Positions 1 through 9,245 of a stretch of DNA of 64,000 nt are shown here, one piece after another. The notes beneath the pieces are model-generated. The model did not search any database and had not been told where the DNA came from. It saw nothing but the letters and a program-made list of their open reading frames with translations. The first letter of the stretch is position 1, and every line of letters starts with the position of its first letter. The stretch comes from JALHST01 sp038316335 (GTDB taxonomy: Bacteria; Bacteroidota; Bacteroidia; Flavobacteriales; Flavobacteriaceae): positions 37,515 to 101,514 of the forward strand of contig JBBQAM010000008.1 in NCBI GenBank assembly GCA_038316335.1, read 5' to 3'. The position numbers were made by a program, and so were the translations under genes.

Positions 1-893
1 CCTTCATTGGCACCACTGGGAAATACATAATCAGGAATGGTCACCTCCCCATTGGGGCCAAAAGTATACTGCCCATGGCTCGGGGTCTTTCCTGCATAGA
101 GATCTGCTAAATAAAGATAAGTGCCCAGATCCTTGGCATTCAAGGCTTCTACATCACCGGCGGCCGACTGAATCCCATAAAAGGTATCATAGCTAATACT
201 TGGGGCTCCCAGTTTTCCTTTCTTCGTGGTGATGATGATTACCCCGTTTGCAGCCCTTGATCCATATATGGAGGCCGCGGAAGCATCCTTCAGCACTTGT
301 AACGATTCGATATCGTTCGGGTTAAGATTTGCCTGAGACCTAGAGGGTACCCCATCGATAATATACAATGGGTCGTTGTTCCCGATCGTACCAAAACCAC
401 GGATACGCACGGTAGCCTCACCACCCGGTGTAGCATCGTTTACGATACCGATACCCGCAGCCCTTCCTTGAAGCTGCTGGGCGAATGTGGTTGCAGGCAC
501 GGACAAAAGTTCATCGGCATCCACCGTGGATACCGAACCGGTAACATCCCGTTTCGATTCAGAACCATACCCTGTTACAACGACTTCTTGTAGGGCTTGG
601 GCATCTTCCTCAAGCGCTACGTTAACATTACTGCGACCTTCAACGGGAACCTCCACGGTCTTGAAACCAATATAGCTGAATACCAAAACGGCATCCGAAC
701 CAATATTGTCAATAGAATATTTCCCGTCAAAATCGGATTGGGTACCATTGGTGGTACCTTTTACCAAAATACTGGCTCCTGGCAATGGGCCTGTCCCATC
801 ACTCACCGTACCTGATACTGACTGCGCATTTACCAGTGCGAAACAAAAAAAAGTTCCCACAAGTAAAATACCTTTGAAAAGCGTGATCTTCAT
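1..893 (-). CDS. SusC/RagA-type TonB-dependent outer-membrane receptor (5' part, cut by window edge)
   Basis: N-terminal ~297 codons of a SusC-family receptor that continues beyond the left edge. Such proteins form the beta-barrel of a SusCD nutrient importer energised by TonB. Seen: a start at the ATG complementary to 891-893, a signal peptide ending in VNAQ, a carboxypeptidase-regulatory-like beta-sandwich (SVSGTVSDGTGPLPGASI onward, ending FSYIGF), a TonB-box-like stretch with EVVVTGYG, and a plug domain with the family signatures VRIRGFGTIGNNDPLYIIDG and LKDASAASIYGSRAANGVII. The reading frame is open to base 1. The SusD partner is presumably further left. Substrate unknown. The 440 bp upstream separate it from the multihaem cytochrome gene, which is on the same strand. 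Confidence 0.95.
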   Translation of the reverse strand, partial: MKITLFKGILLVGTFFCFALVNAQSVSGTVSDGTGPLPGASILVKGTTNGTQSDFDGKYSIDNIGSDAVLVFSYIGFKTVEVPVEGRSNVNVALEEDAQALQEVVVTGYGSESKRDVTGSVSTVDADELLSVPATTFAQQLQGRAAGIGIVNDATPGGEATVRIRGFGTIGNNDPLYIIDGVPSRSQANLNPNDIESLQVLKDASAASIYGSRAANGVIIITTKKGKLGAPSISYDTFYGIQSAAGDVEALNAKDLGTYLYLADLYAGKTPSHGQYTFGPNGEVTIPDYVFPSGANE

Positions 894-1333
894 AAATAGT
901 TGAGTTTTAAGTTAGTTAATCCTGGTTTTATTGAAATATATGTAAAAATTATTAAAGTAAATTCATATAAAAACTTAATGTATTCAAGGTGTATTTCCGC
1001 CTGCAAAAAAGCCACTTTTGGCCGTTGAATTCAATGTTATAAAATTTTATTCAAGCACACAAAACATAGCACTATGAAATATAATGCCATGTAGAAAAAT
1101 TTAGTCTTAAAAAAACGAGCGTCACTATTCTTATTGATCCCTTGATTGGGGCAGCACCATGATGCCATCAATAACTGGGGTACGAATAAATTTGAAAAGC
1201 ACTAATATATCCTTTAAATAGCAAGGGCTGTTAATTTTTTAACATATAATTCTAAAATTCATGAATTTTGAGGTGATATGCCCGATTTTGCGAATGCCAT
1301 GCAGCTTATAATTCAAGAAAGTCGTCTGCAATC
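894..1333. other. Non-coding gap upstream of the SusC gene
   Basis: 440 bp of AT-rich sequence between the cytochrome gene's stop and the SusC start. It should hold the SusC promoter on the minus strand. I could not find a clean TAnnTTTG box at good spacing, and I see no RNA gene or ORF worth calling. Confidence 0.4.
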
Positions 1334-2563
1334 TTACTGATTTTTTGGATTATTTTCATATTTCTTGATCAAATGCGTTCGAATATAGACCGGCTTTTCT
1401 TCACTTTCCCGATCGATTTGAACCTTCATTGCGTTCGAAGGTATAAGTGGCATGTGACAGGCGATACAATTCGTGAACGAAGTTTCGGGTGTCGCTGCCT
1501 CCATCTTCAAGGCGGTATGAAGTGCCTCCTGATCATGACATTCGATACATTTTGCATTAAAATAAGCAGTTTGCCCCCGTTGATTGGTATGGGGATCGTG
1601 GCATGTTAGGCAATCCATTTTCGAAGACTTTATAAAACATTGGCTCGAAGCCAACAGTCCGTACTGGTTGCCATGAACATCCAATTCGGCATTTGGTTGG
1701 GTATTCCCATAATTTCGGGAATATTCATTCAAAGTAGCTCCCGGGAAAAATGAAAAAGGATTCTTGATTTGAACGCCTCGAAGTCCGGCGTGACATTGTA
1801 CACAGGCATCCAAACGCTGCTGGCGTGATAAATCGGCATATTTTACCATAAATTCAGGACTCTTCTGCCCCGGATTCTTACGATGGAATTCTACATGTTT
1901 CGCGGCGGGGCCATGACATCTTTCACAATCAATACCGTATATCATTTGATCCCTATAATAGCGATTGCCCTTGCCCAAACTATCCTGATTCCTAGCAAAG
2001 GTGACATGGCACTTCAAACAACTGTTATCTACCGGTCTTTTAAAACTATTTAAAGGATAACTCGGACTATTGATCCAACTATTTGTTGGCGTGTAATACG
2101 ATACTTGCAGTTGATAGAGGCTGTCGGTCTGCCAATTCAGATACGATTGCCCTTTAACCCCCGATCCAATTACAACATCCAACCTGGCAGCTGAACGCTG
2201 TCTATCGCCAAATCTAGGATGTGATATTTGAAGGAACGCATCCTTTTCGGCGATCATTTCAAATTTCGTATCATTGATCAAAACCGTATTATGTGGGGCC
2301 TCAAAATTTCCTTTGATATGGTCTTTATCCGATTTCGCAGAACTGTTGAAGTGGGCGGTCTTAAGGTGTGATTGATAGATATTGGTATGACATTCCGCGC
2401 AGGTAGCGGATCCTACGTATCGCTTTCCATTATCATTGGTCGCCAACGTCCTCGGCGTAAAATACGCCGATTCTTCCTTTGTTTTCTTTAGATACCAAAT
2501 ACCTATGAGCACTGCGATGCTCCCTAAAAGAACCAGACTATTTAAAATGTATCTACGTTTCAC
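1334..2563 (-). CDS. Seven-haem c-type cytochrome, membrane anchored
   Basis: 409 aa. One N-terminal hydrophobic segment (residues ~7-25, before a KKTK stretch) acts as signal anchor, so the protein should face the periplasm. Seven CXXCH haem-binding motifs are visible at residues ~55, 182, 213, 254, 318, 339 and 366 (CAECH, CLKCH, CERCH, CVQCH, CLTCH, CIECH, CIACH). The opening YVGSATCAECH and the later CLTCHDPH are typical of the cytochrome c554/multihaem family with tetraheme-like packing. Role inferred: electron transfer, partner unknown; no oxidoreductase gene is next to it. It sits upstream of and co-oriented with the SusC gene, but 440 bp apart, so co-transcription is uncertain. Confidence 0.85.
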   Translation of the reverse strand: MKRRYILNSLVLLGSIAVLIGIWYLKKTKEESAYFTPRTLATNDNGKRYVGSATCAECHTNIYQSHLKTAHFNSSAKSDKDHIKGNFEAPHNTVLINDTKFEMIAEKDAFLQISHPRFGDRQRSAARLDVVIGSGVKGQSYLNWQTDSLYQLQVSYYTPTNSWINSPSYPLNSFKRPVDNSCLKCHVTFARNQDSLGKGNRYYRDQMIYGIDCERCHGPAAKHVEFHRKNPGQKSPEFMVKYADLSRQQRLDACVQCHAGLRGVQIKNPFSFFPGATLNEYSRNYGNTQPNAELDVHGNQYGLLASSQCFIKSSKMDCLTCHDPHTNQRGQTAYFNAKCIECHDQEALHTALKMEAATPETSFTNCIACHMPLIPSNAMKVQIDRESEEKPVYIRTHLIKKYENNPKNQ

Positions 2564-2994
2564 AAAATTGAGCAGCTTTACTGATGATCGCTAATTAGCA
2601 CGTTGACTAAATTAAACTTTTCTTTTTTATCGAAAGTGAATTTGATCGCAGATCTATTTTAACGAAGATGATGACCAGGCCACTAAGAAGGTGCAAGCTC
2701 CTCTATTGTGGGTGCCTTCGATGATTCTTTCGACCCACCTACCCTCTGCATTGTTACATCAAGGGCCAGAGGATCTTGATTTCAAGAGCTATACCTATGC
2801 TCTCACTAAAAAATAATCTCTCAAAATCAAACCCCAATCGATTCGATGGCACTAGATCAAGAAATCATAAAAGAAATTGATCACACAAGTTGCGATGCTG
2901 TGGAGTTACTTATTTGGGTGATTCTAGCCAGGATTTTCCTGTGCTGAACCGATCAGTATGAAAAAGGCCCCGAATTCGGGGCCTTGAATACTTA
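2564..2994. other. Intergenic gap with one terminator
   Basis: 431 bp with no supportable ORF. The right end holds the terminator of the next minus-strand gene (see 2961-2987). The remainder should contain the cytochrome gene's promoter, which I could not pin down. Confidence 0.4.
2961..2987 (-). terminator. Rho-independent terminator
   Basis: Positions 2964-2985 form a perfect 22-bp palindrome (AAGGCCCC-GAATTC-GGGGCCTT). On the minus strand it is followed by a run of T, directly after the stop of the gene ending at 2995. Confidence 0.8.
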
Positions 2995-3582
2995 CTAATT
3001 TCCGGGCAGATTTCCCAGACTATTGACCATTTTTAAAGGCAATGACCAAAATGGTTTAAACCAGTTTTTGATCGGGGTAAAAAAACTGGCAATACTATAG
3101 GGTTCAAGATCGAATCGTAGGATAACCTCGCGGGCCTCGTCTCCCGTTATCTTGAGTCCGCTTTGGATCTCGAAATCGAGATAGCCGAAACCCTGTAACT
3201 GTGCGATGCTTCGATCACTATATTTCATACTGTTGCCCATGGTATCAATATAAAATCGGAAGACACGGTACTCCCCTGGCTTCAATTCGAGGACGCTTTT
3301 AGACTTGATAAAATGCCCTGTATGGAGGCCTTTTACGTTTAAGAATGCATGTTGAGGGAAATCGGCAATGAAGTGTTCTTTTCCTTTTTTATCGAAAGCG
3401 GAAAGTTTATTGATATTCAATTCGAATTCGGAAACCCCGTTTTCGATCGCAAAACTATTTTTTAATATCAAATCAGTGATGCGTCGGCCTTCTGCATCCC
3501 ATTGGTCTATAAGCTCAAAGGAATATGGGATGGTTTGCCATATGGTTGGATAAAATTTTGTTGACTTCATGATACTGTACAT
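2995..3582 (-). CDS. Hypothetical protein with DUF4382-like C-terminal half
   Basis: 195 aa (or 191 if the second ATG at 3570, MKST, is the start). Residues ~100-165 resemble the conserved core of DUF4382: a LKPGEYRVFRFYID strand, then SGLKITGDEAREVILRFDLE, ending in PYSI. DUF4382 proteins are usually exported lipoproteins. This one shows no signal peptide or lipobox and ends with an unusual FFTPIKNWFKPFWSLP segment. Function unknown. It has its own terminator and stands alone, divergent from the DUF1080 gene. The family call is by eye and tentative. Confidence 0.55.
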   Translation of the reverse strand: MYSIMKSTKFYPTIWQTIPYSFELIDQWDAEGRRITDLILKNSFAIENGVSEFELNINKLSAFDKKGKEHFIADFPQHAFLNVKGLHTGHFIKSKSVLELKPGEYRVFRFYIDTMGNSMKYSDRSIAQLQGFGYLDFEIQSGLKITGDEAREVILRFDLEPYSIASFFTPIKNWFKPFWSLPLKMVNSLGNLPGN

Positions 3583-3977
3583 TTAGATTTATACACTGCA
3601 AAATTCAAACAATACGGCCTTCTGGAAAACAGCTATATTTTCCGTTTTATATGCTATTTTAACTAATTATCGGCTTGTACTGTAAAATATGGTTAACCCA
3701 AGATAGTTTATGAAAATTTTCGTGAAAAGTCTTAAGAATGCAACGTGTGGCCTAAATTAGGATCAGTCGCACTACGATCGATGCCCTAAATGAACCATGC
3801 GGGAAATTCAATGAATAGCATTTAGGTTTTACTACTCGCATATTCCTTTTATTAAAAAAGCAGATAACGCAGAAAAAATGATGCGTTGCACCCTTTCACA
3901 ATTTAAATAAAACGCTAACTTTAGACGCTGCATTAGCACTCATTTATGAACCAAAATACCGAACCAAAACAAACATC
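3583..3977. other. Divergent intergenic region
   Basis: 395 bp between two divergently transcribed genes, AT-rich. Promoters for both are expected here. A partial box TAACTTTA lies near 3916 on the plus strand, but I see no good -33 partner. Nothing else recognised. Confidence 0.35.
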
Positions 3978-5003
3978 ATGAAAAAAATAGTACGTTGCCT
4001 TATGGTCCTTTTATTGACCACACCTGCCCTTTTTGCGGTCGTTCCCTGTGAATCACAAAATCTTGAAAACGAATTTTTGGGCATGTGGGGCATTGATATA
4101 GAAGGGGGTGGCGTTGGCTGGTTGAAGGTGCATGACGAGCAAGGGTTCTTAGATGGCGAACTCTTATGGATCGGTGGCAGTGTGCTCCCCGTTTCAGATA
4201 TATACTTGGCCAATGAAAATACCTTGGTGGTGACTCGCACCAATGAACGTGTCTTCAAAAAAGACGAACCCGGTAAAGAACGCACGCACATACTAACCTG
4301 GACCTTGCGCATTACAAAAACAGGCGATGCTATTGCGGGTACCATGAGCGGACCTTCTTGGGAAGGGACCGGGGAATCAGTGGCACATTTCACCGGAAAA
4401 CGGATGCCGCCAGTAGGCCCTGCGCCAGACTTGAGTGCTATTAAATTTGGGAAACCGATTAAATTGTTTAACGGAAAGGATATGAAAGGATGGCGGCCCA
4501 TTGACCCGAACATGGCGAATGGGTTTAAGGTGGTAGACGGTGTCATGCAGAATGATCCCATACAGGCCGAACATGGGGATCATGTCTCCTACGGAAACCT
4601 ACGTACCGAACAAGAGTTTGGGGATTTTAACCTAAAATTGGAAGTCAACGTACCCAAGGACAACAACAGCGGGGTATATCTTCGTGGTTTATATGAAATA
4701 CAAGTGGTCGACTCCTATGGGTTGGCGCTTGACCCCCATAACATGGGCGCGGTCTATAGCCGCATAACCCCAAGTGAGGCTGCCGAAAAACCCGCCGGCG
4801 AATGGCAGAGCTTGGATATTACGTTGGTAGACCGCCATATAACGGTCCTATTTAATGGGAAAAAAATTATTGACAACCAAGCAGTGGAAGGCCCTACAGG
4901 TGGGGCAATCAGCTCAGATGTGTTTGCGCCCGGACCTATTTATTTACAAGGCGACCATGGCAAAGTGGCCTATCGAAATATCATCTTGACACCTGTGTTA
5001 TAG
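3978..5003 (+). CDS. DUF1080 (3-keto-disaccharide hydrolase-like) secreted protein
   Basis: 341 aa. The N-terminal ~27 residues are a signal peptide with a Cys near its end (VVPCESQ), so it may be a lipoprotein. Residues ~30-140 form an N-terminal beta-rich domain. Residues ~155-340 are DUF1080, with the typical IKLFNGKDMKGW opening, the middle NNSGVYLRGLYEIQVVDSYG, and the closing GPIYLQGDHGKVAYRNI. DUF1080 domains are concanavalin-like folds; characterised members act on 3-keto-glycosides, so the catalytic role here is inferred. Followed by a hairpin at 5056-5082, so it is likely monocistronic. Confidence 0.9.
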   Translation: MKKIVRCLMVLLLTTPALFAVVPCESQNLENEFLGMWGIDIEGGGVGWLKVHDEQGFLDGELLWIGGSVLPVSDIYLANENTLVVTRTNERVFKKDEPGKERTHILTWTLRITKTGDAIAGTMSGPSWEGTGESVAHFTGKRMPPVGPAPDLSAIKFGKPIKLFNGKDMKGWRPIDPNMANGFKVVDGVMQNDPIQAEHGDHVSYGNLRTEQEFGDFNLKLEVNVPKDNNSGVYLRGLYEIQVVDSYGLALDPHNMGAVYSRITPSEAAEKPAGEWQSLDITLVDRHITVLFNGKKIIDNQAVEGPTGGAISSDVFAPGPIYLQGDHGKVAYRNIILTPVL

Positions 5004-5311
5004 TCCCGATTCAGGGGATAAGGCCGAAGTATCGCATAGTTTATTATTGAGCGAACAAACCTCTAGAATCTCTAGGGGTTTGTGTTTAAAAAATTCCGTT
5101 TTTGTCGACTCCTGAATTTCTCGGATCTTTCCTATTTAGAAATTCGTTTTTATAAAAAAAGTGATCGTACTTATCTTATTTCGGTTTTGGAAGCATTTCA
5201 CCGCCCACACGTATCGAAACAAACGTGCCCAACTATTCCTGGGGAATCTTCACACTTGGTTGCCCCAATAATTCATTACCTTAGAAAGCACAACCATCCA
5301 CCACCCAATTT
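5004..5311. other. Intergenic gap with a hairpin
   Basis: 308 bp. It contains a terminator-like hairpin at 5056-5082. A 77-codon frame at 5082-5315 has no family features and I do not call it. The stretch just before 5312 (ATTCATTACCTTAGAA) resembles the one just before the second DUF6090 fragment at 7950, so it probably carries the ancestral promoter of that gene. Confidence 0.4.
5056..5082 (+). terminator. Probable terminator after the DUF1080 gene
   Basis: 12-bp arms, CAAACCTCTAGA and TCTAGGGGTTTG, around a 3-base loop with one G-T pair, followed by a short T-rich stretch. Confidence 0.5.
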
Positions 5312-5494
5312 ATGATCAACTTCTTCAGAAAAATCCGCCAACAACTCGCAAACGATAACAAGCCCTTAAAATATATCAGTTATGCTTTTGGCGAAATTGT
5401 ACTGCTGGTCATTGGAATATTGATTGCCCAGCAGATCAATGATTGGAATAAAGCTCGAAAAACCGGATTATTGGGGCAATCATCCTTGAAATAG
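5312..5494 (+). pseudogene. Truncated DUF6090 gene (first ~46 codons plus unrelated tail)
   Basis: Codes for MINFFRKIRQQLANDNKP, then a single membrane helix (GEIVLLVIGILIAQQIND) and WNKA, the N-terminal signature of DUF6090. The full-length copy in this window (12095-12862) is 255 aa, while this frame ends after 60. Its DNA is very close to the fragment at 7950-8081: both share AACTCGCAAACGATA and the next ~40 bases. What follows is the GH31 gene, 20 bp on. I read it as a gene head left behind by deletion or replacement. A functional 60-aa membrane peptide cannot be excluded. Confidence 0.75.
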
Positions 5495-5514
5495 GTATCG
5501 AAATATTATTAAAT

Positions 5515-7686
5515 ATGAACACAAAATCTAAACAAGGTCCTCTAAAGTCGAAGTTTTTAATGGTGCTACTGCTCATATGCTGTGCAAAAGTAAATGCGCA
5601 GCATACGTTGATTTCGGAAATGGATCATTTGGAATGGGAACAGGTAATGCCCGGTGTTTGGAAGGCAAGTTTTGGTAAAATGGGGTTAAATGCCATAGAT
5701 TATGCCAATTCACCCAAAAGGAATGCCATTAAAGCGCTTGGGGATGGGGCGTTCCCGTTCGATAAAAATGCCACGTACAGTCTTCTTGCCCCGAACAGGG
5801 CGAGCATCAGATTGCCCTTGGACGAAACGGAGCAAATTTATGGTTTGGGTTTGGAGTTTGAAGGGATGAACAGACGAAGTAATGTTTATTCCCTTAAAGT
5901 CGATCATTATGGCGGAACGATGGGGCATACCCATGCGCCGGTTCCTTTTTATATTTCGAGCAAGGGGTATGGGGTCTTAATCAACTCCTCGCAACGGGTA
6001 AAAATTCATGTGGGGGTGGGCAATAGAAAAGATAGCAAAATACCGGTACCCATTGACCGAACAACGGGTGAAAACTGGTCTGCACGCCCATTGTCTGATG
6101 CGGTAGAAGCAAGCGTTCAGGGTGGTGGTATGGAAATATACGTGTTTTCGGGGCAAACGGTCCTTGAGGTAGTCCAACGATATAATCTTTTTTTTGGAGG
6201 GGGTATCATCCCACCCAAATGGGGGCTGGGTTTTTGGCACAGAATGGACACCAAGAGCTCCGACAAGGATGTATTGAAAGAAATTCAAGATTTTGAAAAC
6301 AACCATTTCCCCTTGGATGTTATCGGACTGGAACCGGGTTGGCAGAGCTTTGCCTATCCCTGTTCTTACGATTGGGATAGTGTACGCTTTCCAGACCCTG
6401 AAAACTTTGTGCAAACCCTGGAGAAAAAAGGGATAAAAGTGAATCTATGGGAAAATCCATATGTAGCTCCATCTTCAACCATGTATAAGGATATCAGTCG
6501 TTATACGGGCAGTCATACGGTCTGGTTGGGCGAGGTGCCCGACTACACCATTCCAGAAGCAAGGAGCGTGCTGATAGATCATCACAAAAAGACCCATTTA
6601 AATCTGGGGGTGAGCGGTTATAAGTTTGATGAAGTTGATGGCTATGATGTTTGGTTGTGGCCAGACCATGCAACTTTCCCCTCGGGCAATGATGCCGTGG
6701 AAATGAGACAACTTTATGGCATGATGATGCAAGATATGTTCGATGATTATTTTAGGCAACAGAACAAGAGAACCTATGGTCTGATCCGCTCAGCATATAT
6801 TGGTGCCAGCAATCACAATTTTGTGCTGTACAGCGATTATTATGACCACAAAGGGTATGTGACCGCTTTGGCAAACGCATCATTATCAGGCCTCCTATGG
6901 ACTCCGGAAATCCGCAATGCCGATTCTGCAGAGGAATGGATCCGAAGGTTCCAATCGGTTTGTTTCTCTCCGCTTATGATGCTTAACGCCTGGTCATCGG
7001 GCAAGAAGCCATGGAGTTTCCCTGAAGTGACTGATATGGTTAGGAACACGATTGAACTTAGGATGAAGCTTTTGCCGTATCTCTATACCGCCTTTTATAA
7101 TTACGAGCAAAAGGGGATACCACCTTTTAGGGCAATGGTACTGGAAAATGGATACCATATGCCCGCGACGATGGAAAACGGCACATTGGATGATACCAAG
7201 AACCCATATAAGGAGGAAAAAATAATAGAAGCCACGGATCAATATATGATGGGCCCTTCCATTCTGGTAGCGCCTGTATTCACGGGACAAAAGGAACGCG
7301 AAATTATACTCCCCAGCGGAGATTGGTTTGATTTCTATACCGGGGAATACGCTGGCAATGGGGAAACGATTACGATACAAACCAAACTTGAGCAAATCCC
7401 TTTATTCGCTAAAGATGGAGCCATAATACCAATGTTGAACGCTATAAGTAAAGATGAAACAGTTCAATCTTTGGAGATCAGGCACTATGGCAAAAAAGAA
7501 AATACGTTTATATTGTACAACGATGATGGCGTAAGCTATGATTATGAAAAAGGCGAATATTCTTTGACTGAATTAACCGTTAAAAAAAGAAAGAACGGGA
7601 AATTGATTGGAAACTCAAAATCTTTAAATAACGATACGTTCAACTACGATAATATGGTCTGGCACTGGATGACAAAACAGCAATAA
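5515..7686 (+). CDS. Glycoside hydrolase family 31 (alpha-glucosidase/alpha-xylosidase-like)
   Basis: 723 aa with a signal peptide (hydrophobic LMVLLLICCAKVNAQ, cut after NAQ), so exported to periplasm or surface. The order is GH31 N-terminal galactose-mutarotase-like domain (to ~residue 210), TIM barrel starting PPKWGLGFWHRM, then a C-terminal beta domain. The probable catalytic nucleophile is Asp372 in GYKFDEVDG. The barrel continues through LIRSAYIGASNH and LYSDYYDHKGYV, where the acid/base Asp is expected. MLNAWSSGKKPW is the substrate-side loop. The family hydrolyses alpha-linked glycosides with retention; specificity cannot be read here. The ATG follows the truncated DUF6090 frame by 20 bp. 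No SusCD genes are adjacent. Confidence 0.9.
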   Translation: MNTKSKQGPLKSKFLMVLLLICCAKVNAQHTLISEMDHLEWEQVMPGVWKASFGKMGLNAIDYANSPKRNAIKALGDGAFPFDKNATYSLLAPNRASIRLPLDETEQIYGLGLEFEGMNRRSNVYSLKVDHYGGTMGHTHAPVPFYISSKGYGVLINSSQRVKIHVGVGNRKDSKIPVPIDRTTGENWSARPLSDAVEASVQGGGMEIYVFSGQTVLEVVQRYNLFFGGGIIPPKWGLGFWHRMDTKSSDKDVLKEIQDFENNHFPLDVIGLEPGWQSFAYPCSYDWDSVRFPDPENFVQTLEKKGIKVNLWENPYVAPSSTMYKDISRYTGSHTVWLGEVPDYTIPEARSVLIDHHKKTHLNLGVSGYKFDEVDGYDVWLWPDHATFPSGNDAVEMRQLYGMMMQDMFDDYFRQQNKRTYGLIRSAYIGASNHNFVLYSDYYDHKGYVTALANASLSGLLWTPEIRNADSAEEWIRRFQSVCFSPLMMLNAWSSGKKPWSFPEVTDMVRNTIELRMKLLPYLYTAFYNYEQKGIPPFRAMVLENGYHMPATMENGTLDDTKNPYKEEKIIEATDQYMMGPSILVAPVFTGQKEREIILPSGDWFDFYTGEYAGNGETITIQTKLEQIPLFAKDGAIIPMLNAISKDETVQSLEIRHYGKKENTFILYNDDGVSYDYEKGEYSLTELTVKKRKNGKLIGNSKSLNNDTFNYDNMVWHWMTKQQ

Positions 7687-7949
7687 ATAAGTTGTATCAC
7701 GTACCATTTTGCAATCTAATCGATTGCCGTCAAAGTACATGTGCAATGCTCTTATACGGCCATGCTGTTCATGCACTGGGCATTGGATCCGTTCGGCAAT
7801 GTTCCTAAGGAAACCTGATTACATGCCACAGCACCCCCTGGACCATTTTCAATGCAAGAGTTACTAACCGCACATAATTTTTTGGAAGCCGGCCAAAAGA
7901 TGACCCTAATAATCATTACATTTAAGGTTATAACCCAACACGATTTTTG
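7687..7949. other. Non-coding gap before the second DUF6090 fragment
   Basis: 263 bp without a plausible gene. Its last ~35 bases (ATCATTACATTTAAGG) echo the sequence before the DUF6090 fragment at 5312. Confidence 0.35.
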
Positions 7950-8081
7950 ATGATTCCCTTTTTCCGTAAGATCCGTAAAAAACTCGCAAACGATAAAAAG
8001 CCCTTAAAATATATCAGTTATGCTTTTGGGGAATTTGTGCTGGTCGTGATAGGGATTTTGATAGCCCTGCAAATCAATTAA
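7950..8081 (+). pseudogene. Truncated DUF6090 gene (43 codons)
   Basis: A second DUF6090 head: MIPFFRKIRKKLANDKKP, membrane helix GEFVLVVIGILIALQIN, then TAA. In the intact family the next residues are NWNE; here the sequence breaks at that point and joins unrelated low-GC DNA leading into the GT87-like gene. About 80% DNA identity by eye to the 5312 fragment. Too short for the family, so a remnant. Confidence 0.75.
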
Positions 8082-8108
8082 ACCAAAGAAACGATCTTGA
8101 AAATACCA

Positions 8109-9245
8109 ATGCGGTTTTATAGCTTGCTTTTTTACCTAATGCTATTGGTACTATCGACAAGAGGATTTTTTAAAGAAGTCTTGTACGATTCTGGGGCAAA
8201 GGACGCTCAATACTATCCGGCCAAATTATTTTCTGAAAATATTGATTTCTATAACTATTATCTTACGAATTCCGAGGATTGGTTTCAGAGCCAAGCCCCT
8301 AACTATTATTTTCAGTTATACTACTTACTACAACCTATAACCATCTTTTCTTGGGATAATTTTAAAATCATTTGGTACTTCTTGTCATTAGGATCGCTTC
8401 TTTTTTTCGTTGTGCATGTCAAGAAAAGATTTGATTTTAACTATAAAGAAATGAATGTTTTATTATTCCCCTTTTTTATAGGATTTCCATTAACGACTAC
8501 TTTTGGAAATGGGCAGTTCGGGATTTTAATAATAACATGCGCTTATCTCGCCTGGATCTACAAGGAAAATAAGGTTCTCCTCCCCCTACTTCTATCCTTG
8601 CTCACTATAAAATATTCATTTGGAATACCTATTATATTCGGCTTCTTGATTATGGGATACTATCGGTCGGTAATCATAAGTGGAATTATTACTTTATTGT
8701 TTCCACTTATGTACGCAATCAAATTCGGCCTAAATCCTATTTCAACCATATTCTTGCCCCTCAAGGTTTCTTCTCAAGCTACTTCGATTGGACAGTCGGA
8801 CATTATGAGCCTGTATCGTATTTTCTATGACACCCCTTTGATTGGAATAAATGTTCTTTCCATAAGCCTGCTGTTACTTTTAAGTTTATTCCTTTATTTC
8901 TCTAGAAAATACAATCTAGATAAAAAAACAATTTTCGTATGTTCTCTGCTGTTCTCACTATTTGGCTTTTTTCACTTAGGGTACGACCATGTCATATTTT
9001 TACTAATAATTCCATTCTTGATGAACGCTAAGTACTTTAATATTATTTATAGCTATCTGCTTTTATTTTGTATTGCACCTAGATTGATTGTCATACTAGC
9101 TTACATTTTCGACCTACCAATAAATTATAGGGATTTTTTGAGAACGAAATATTACATAGTTTATAATATTTGTTTTTTGGGGGGTTACTTTTTCTACTTG
9201 CTTAAAGAAGGCATTGTTCAAAAAAATACCTTAAAGATGGTTTAA
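8109..9245 (+). CDS. Polytopic membrane protein, GT87 (DUF2029)-like glycosyltransferase
   Basis: 378 aa from the ATG at 8109; a TTG four codons earlier (8097) is in frame and possible. About ten hydrophobic helices span the protein. After the first helix comes an extracytoplasmic stretch with KDAQYYPAKLF (acidic loop as in GT-C enzymes). GNGQFGILIITCAYLAW followed by TIKYSFGIPIIFGFL resembles the GT87 core. GT87 enzymes use polyprenyl-phosphate sugars in the inner membrane. The base composition is much more AT-rich than the flanks, and it starts right behind a broken DUF6090 gene, which suggests acquisition by transfer. Specific function unknown. Confidence 0.6.
   Translation: MRFYSLLFYLMLLVLSTRGFFKEVLYDSGAKDAQYYPAKLFSENIDFYNYYLTNSEDWFQSQAPNYYFQLYYLLQPITIFSWDNFKIIWYFLSLGSLLFFVVHVKKRFDFNYKEMNVLLFPFFIGFPLTTTFGNGQFGILIITCAYLAWIYKENKVLLPLLLSLLTIKYSFGIPIIFGFLIMGYYRSVIISGIITLLFPLMYAIKFGLNPISTIFLPLKVSSQATSIGQSDIMSLYRIFYDTPLIGINVLSISLLLLLSLFLYFSRKYNLDKKTIFVCSLLFSLFGFFHLGYDHVIFLLIIPFLMNAKYFNIIYSYLLLFCIAPRLIVILAYIFDLPINYRDFLRTKYYIVYNICFLGGYFFYLLKEGIVQKNTLKMV

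Noticed and set aside
3944..4561. 205-codon minus-strand frame
   Set aside because: Lies wholly opposite the DUF1080 gene, which has clear domain motifs; codon content looks like a shadow.
5082..5315. 77-codon frame before the first DUF6090 fragment
   Set aside because: Starts in a terminator hairpin, no ribosome site or family features.
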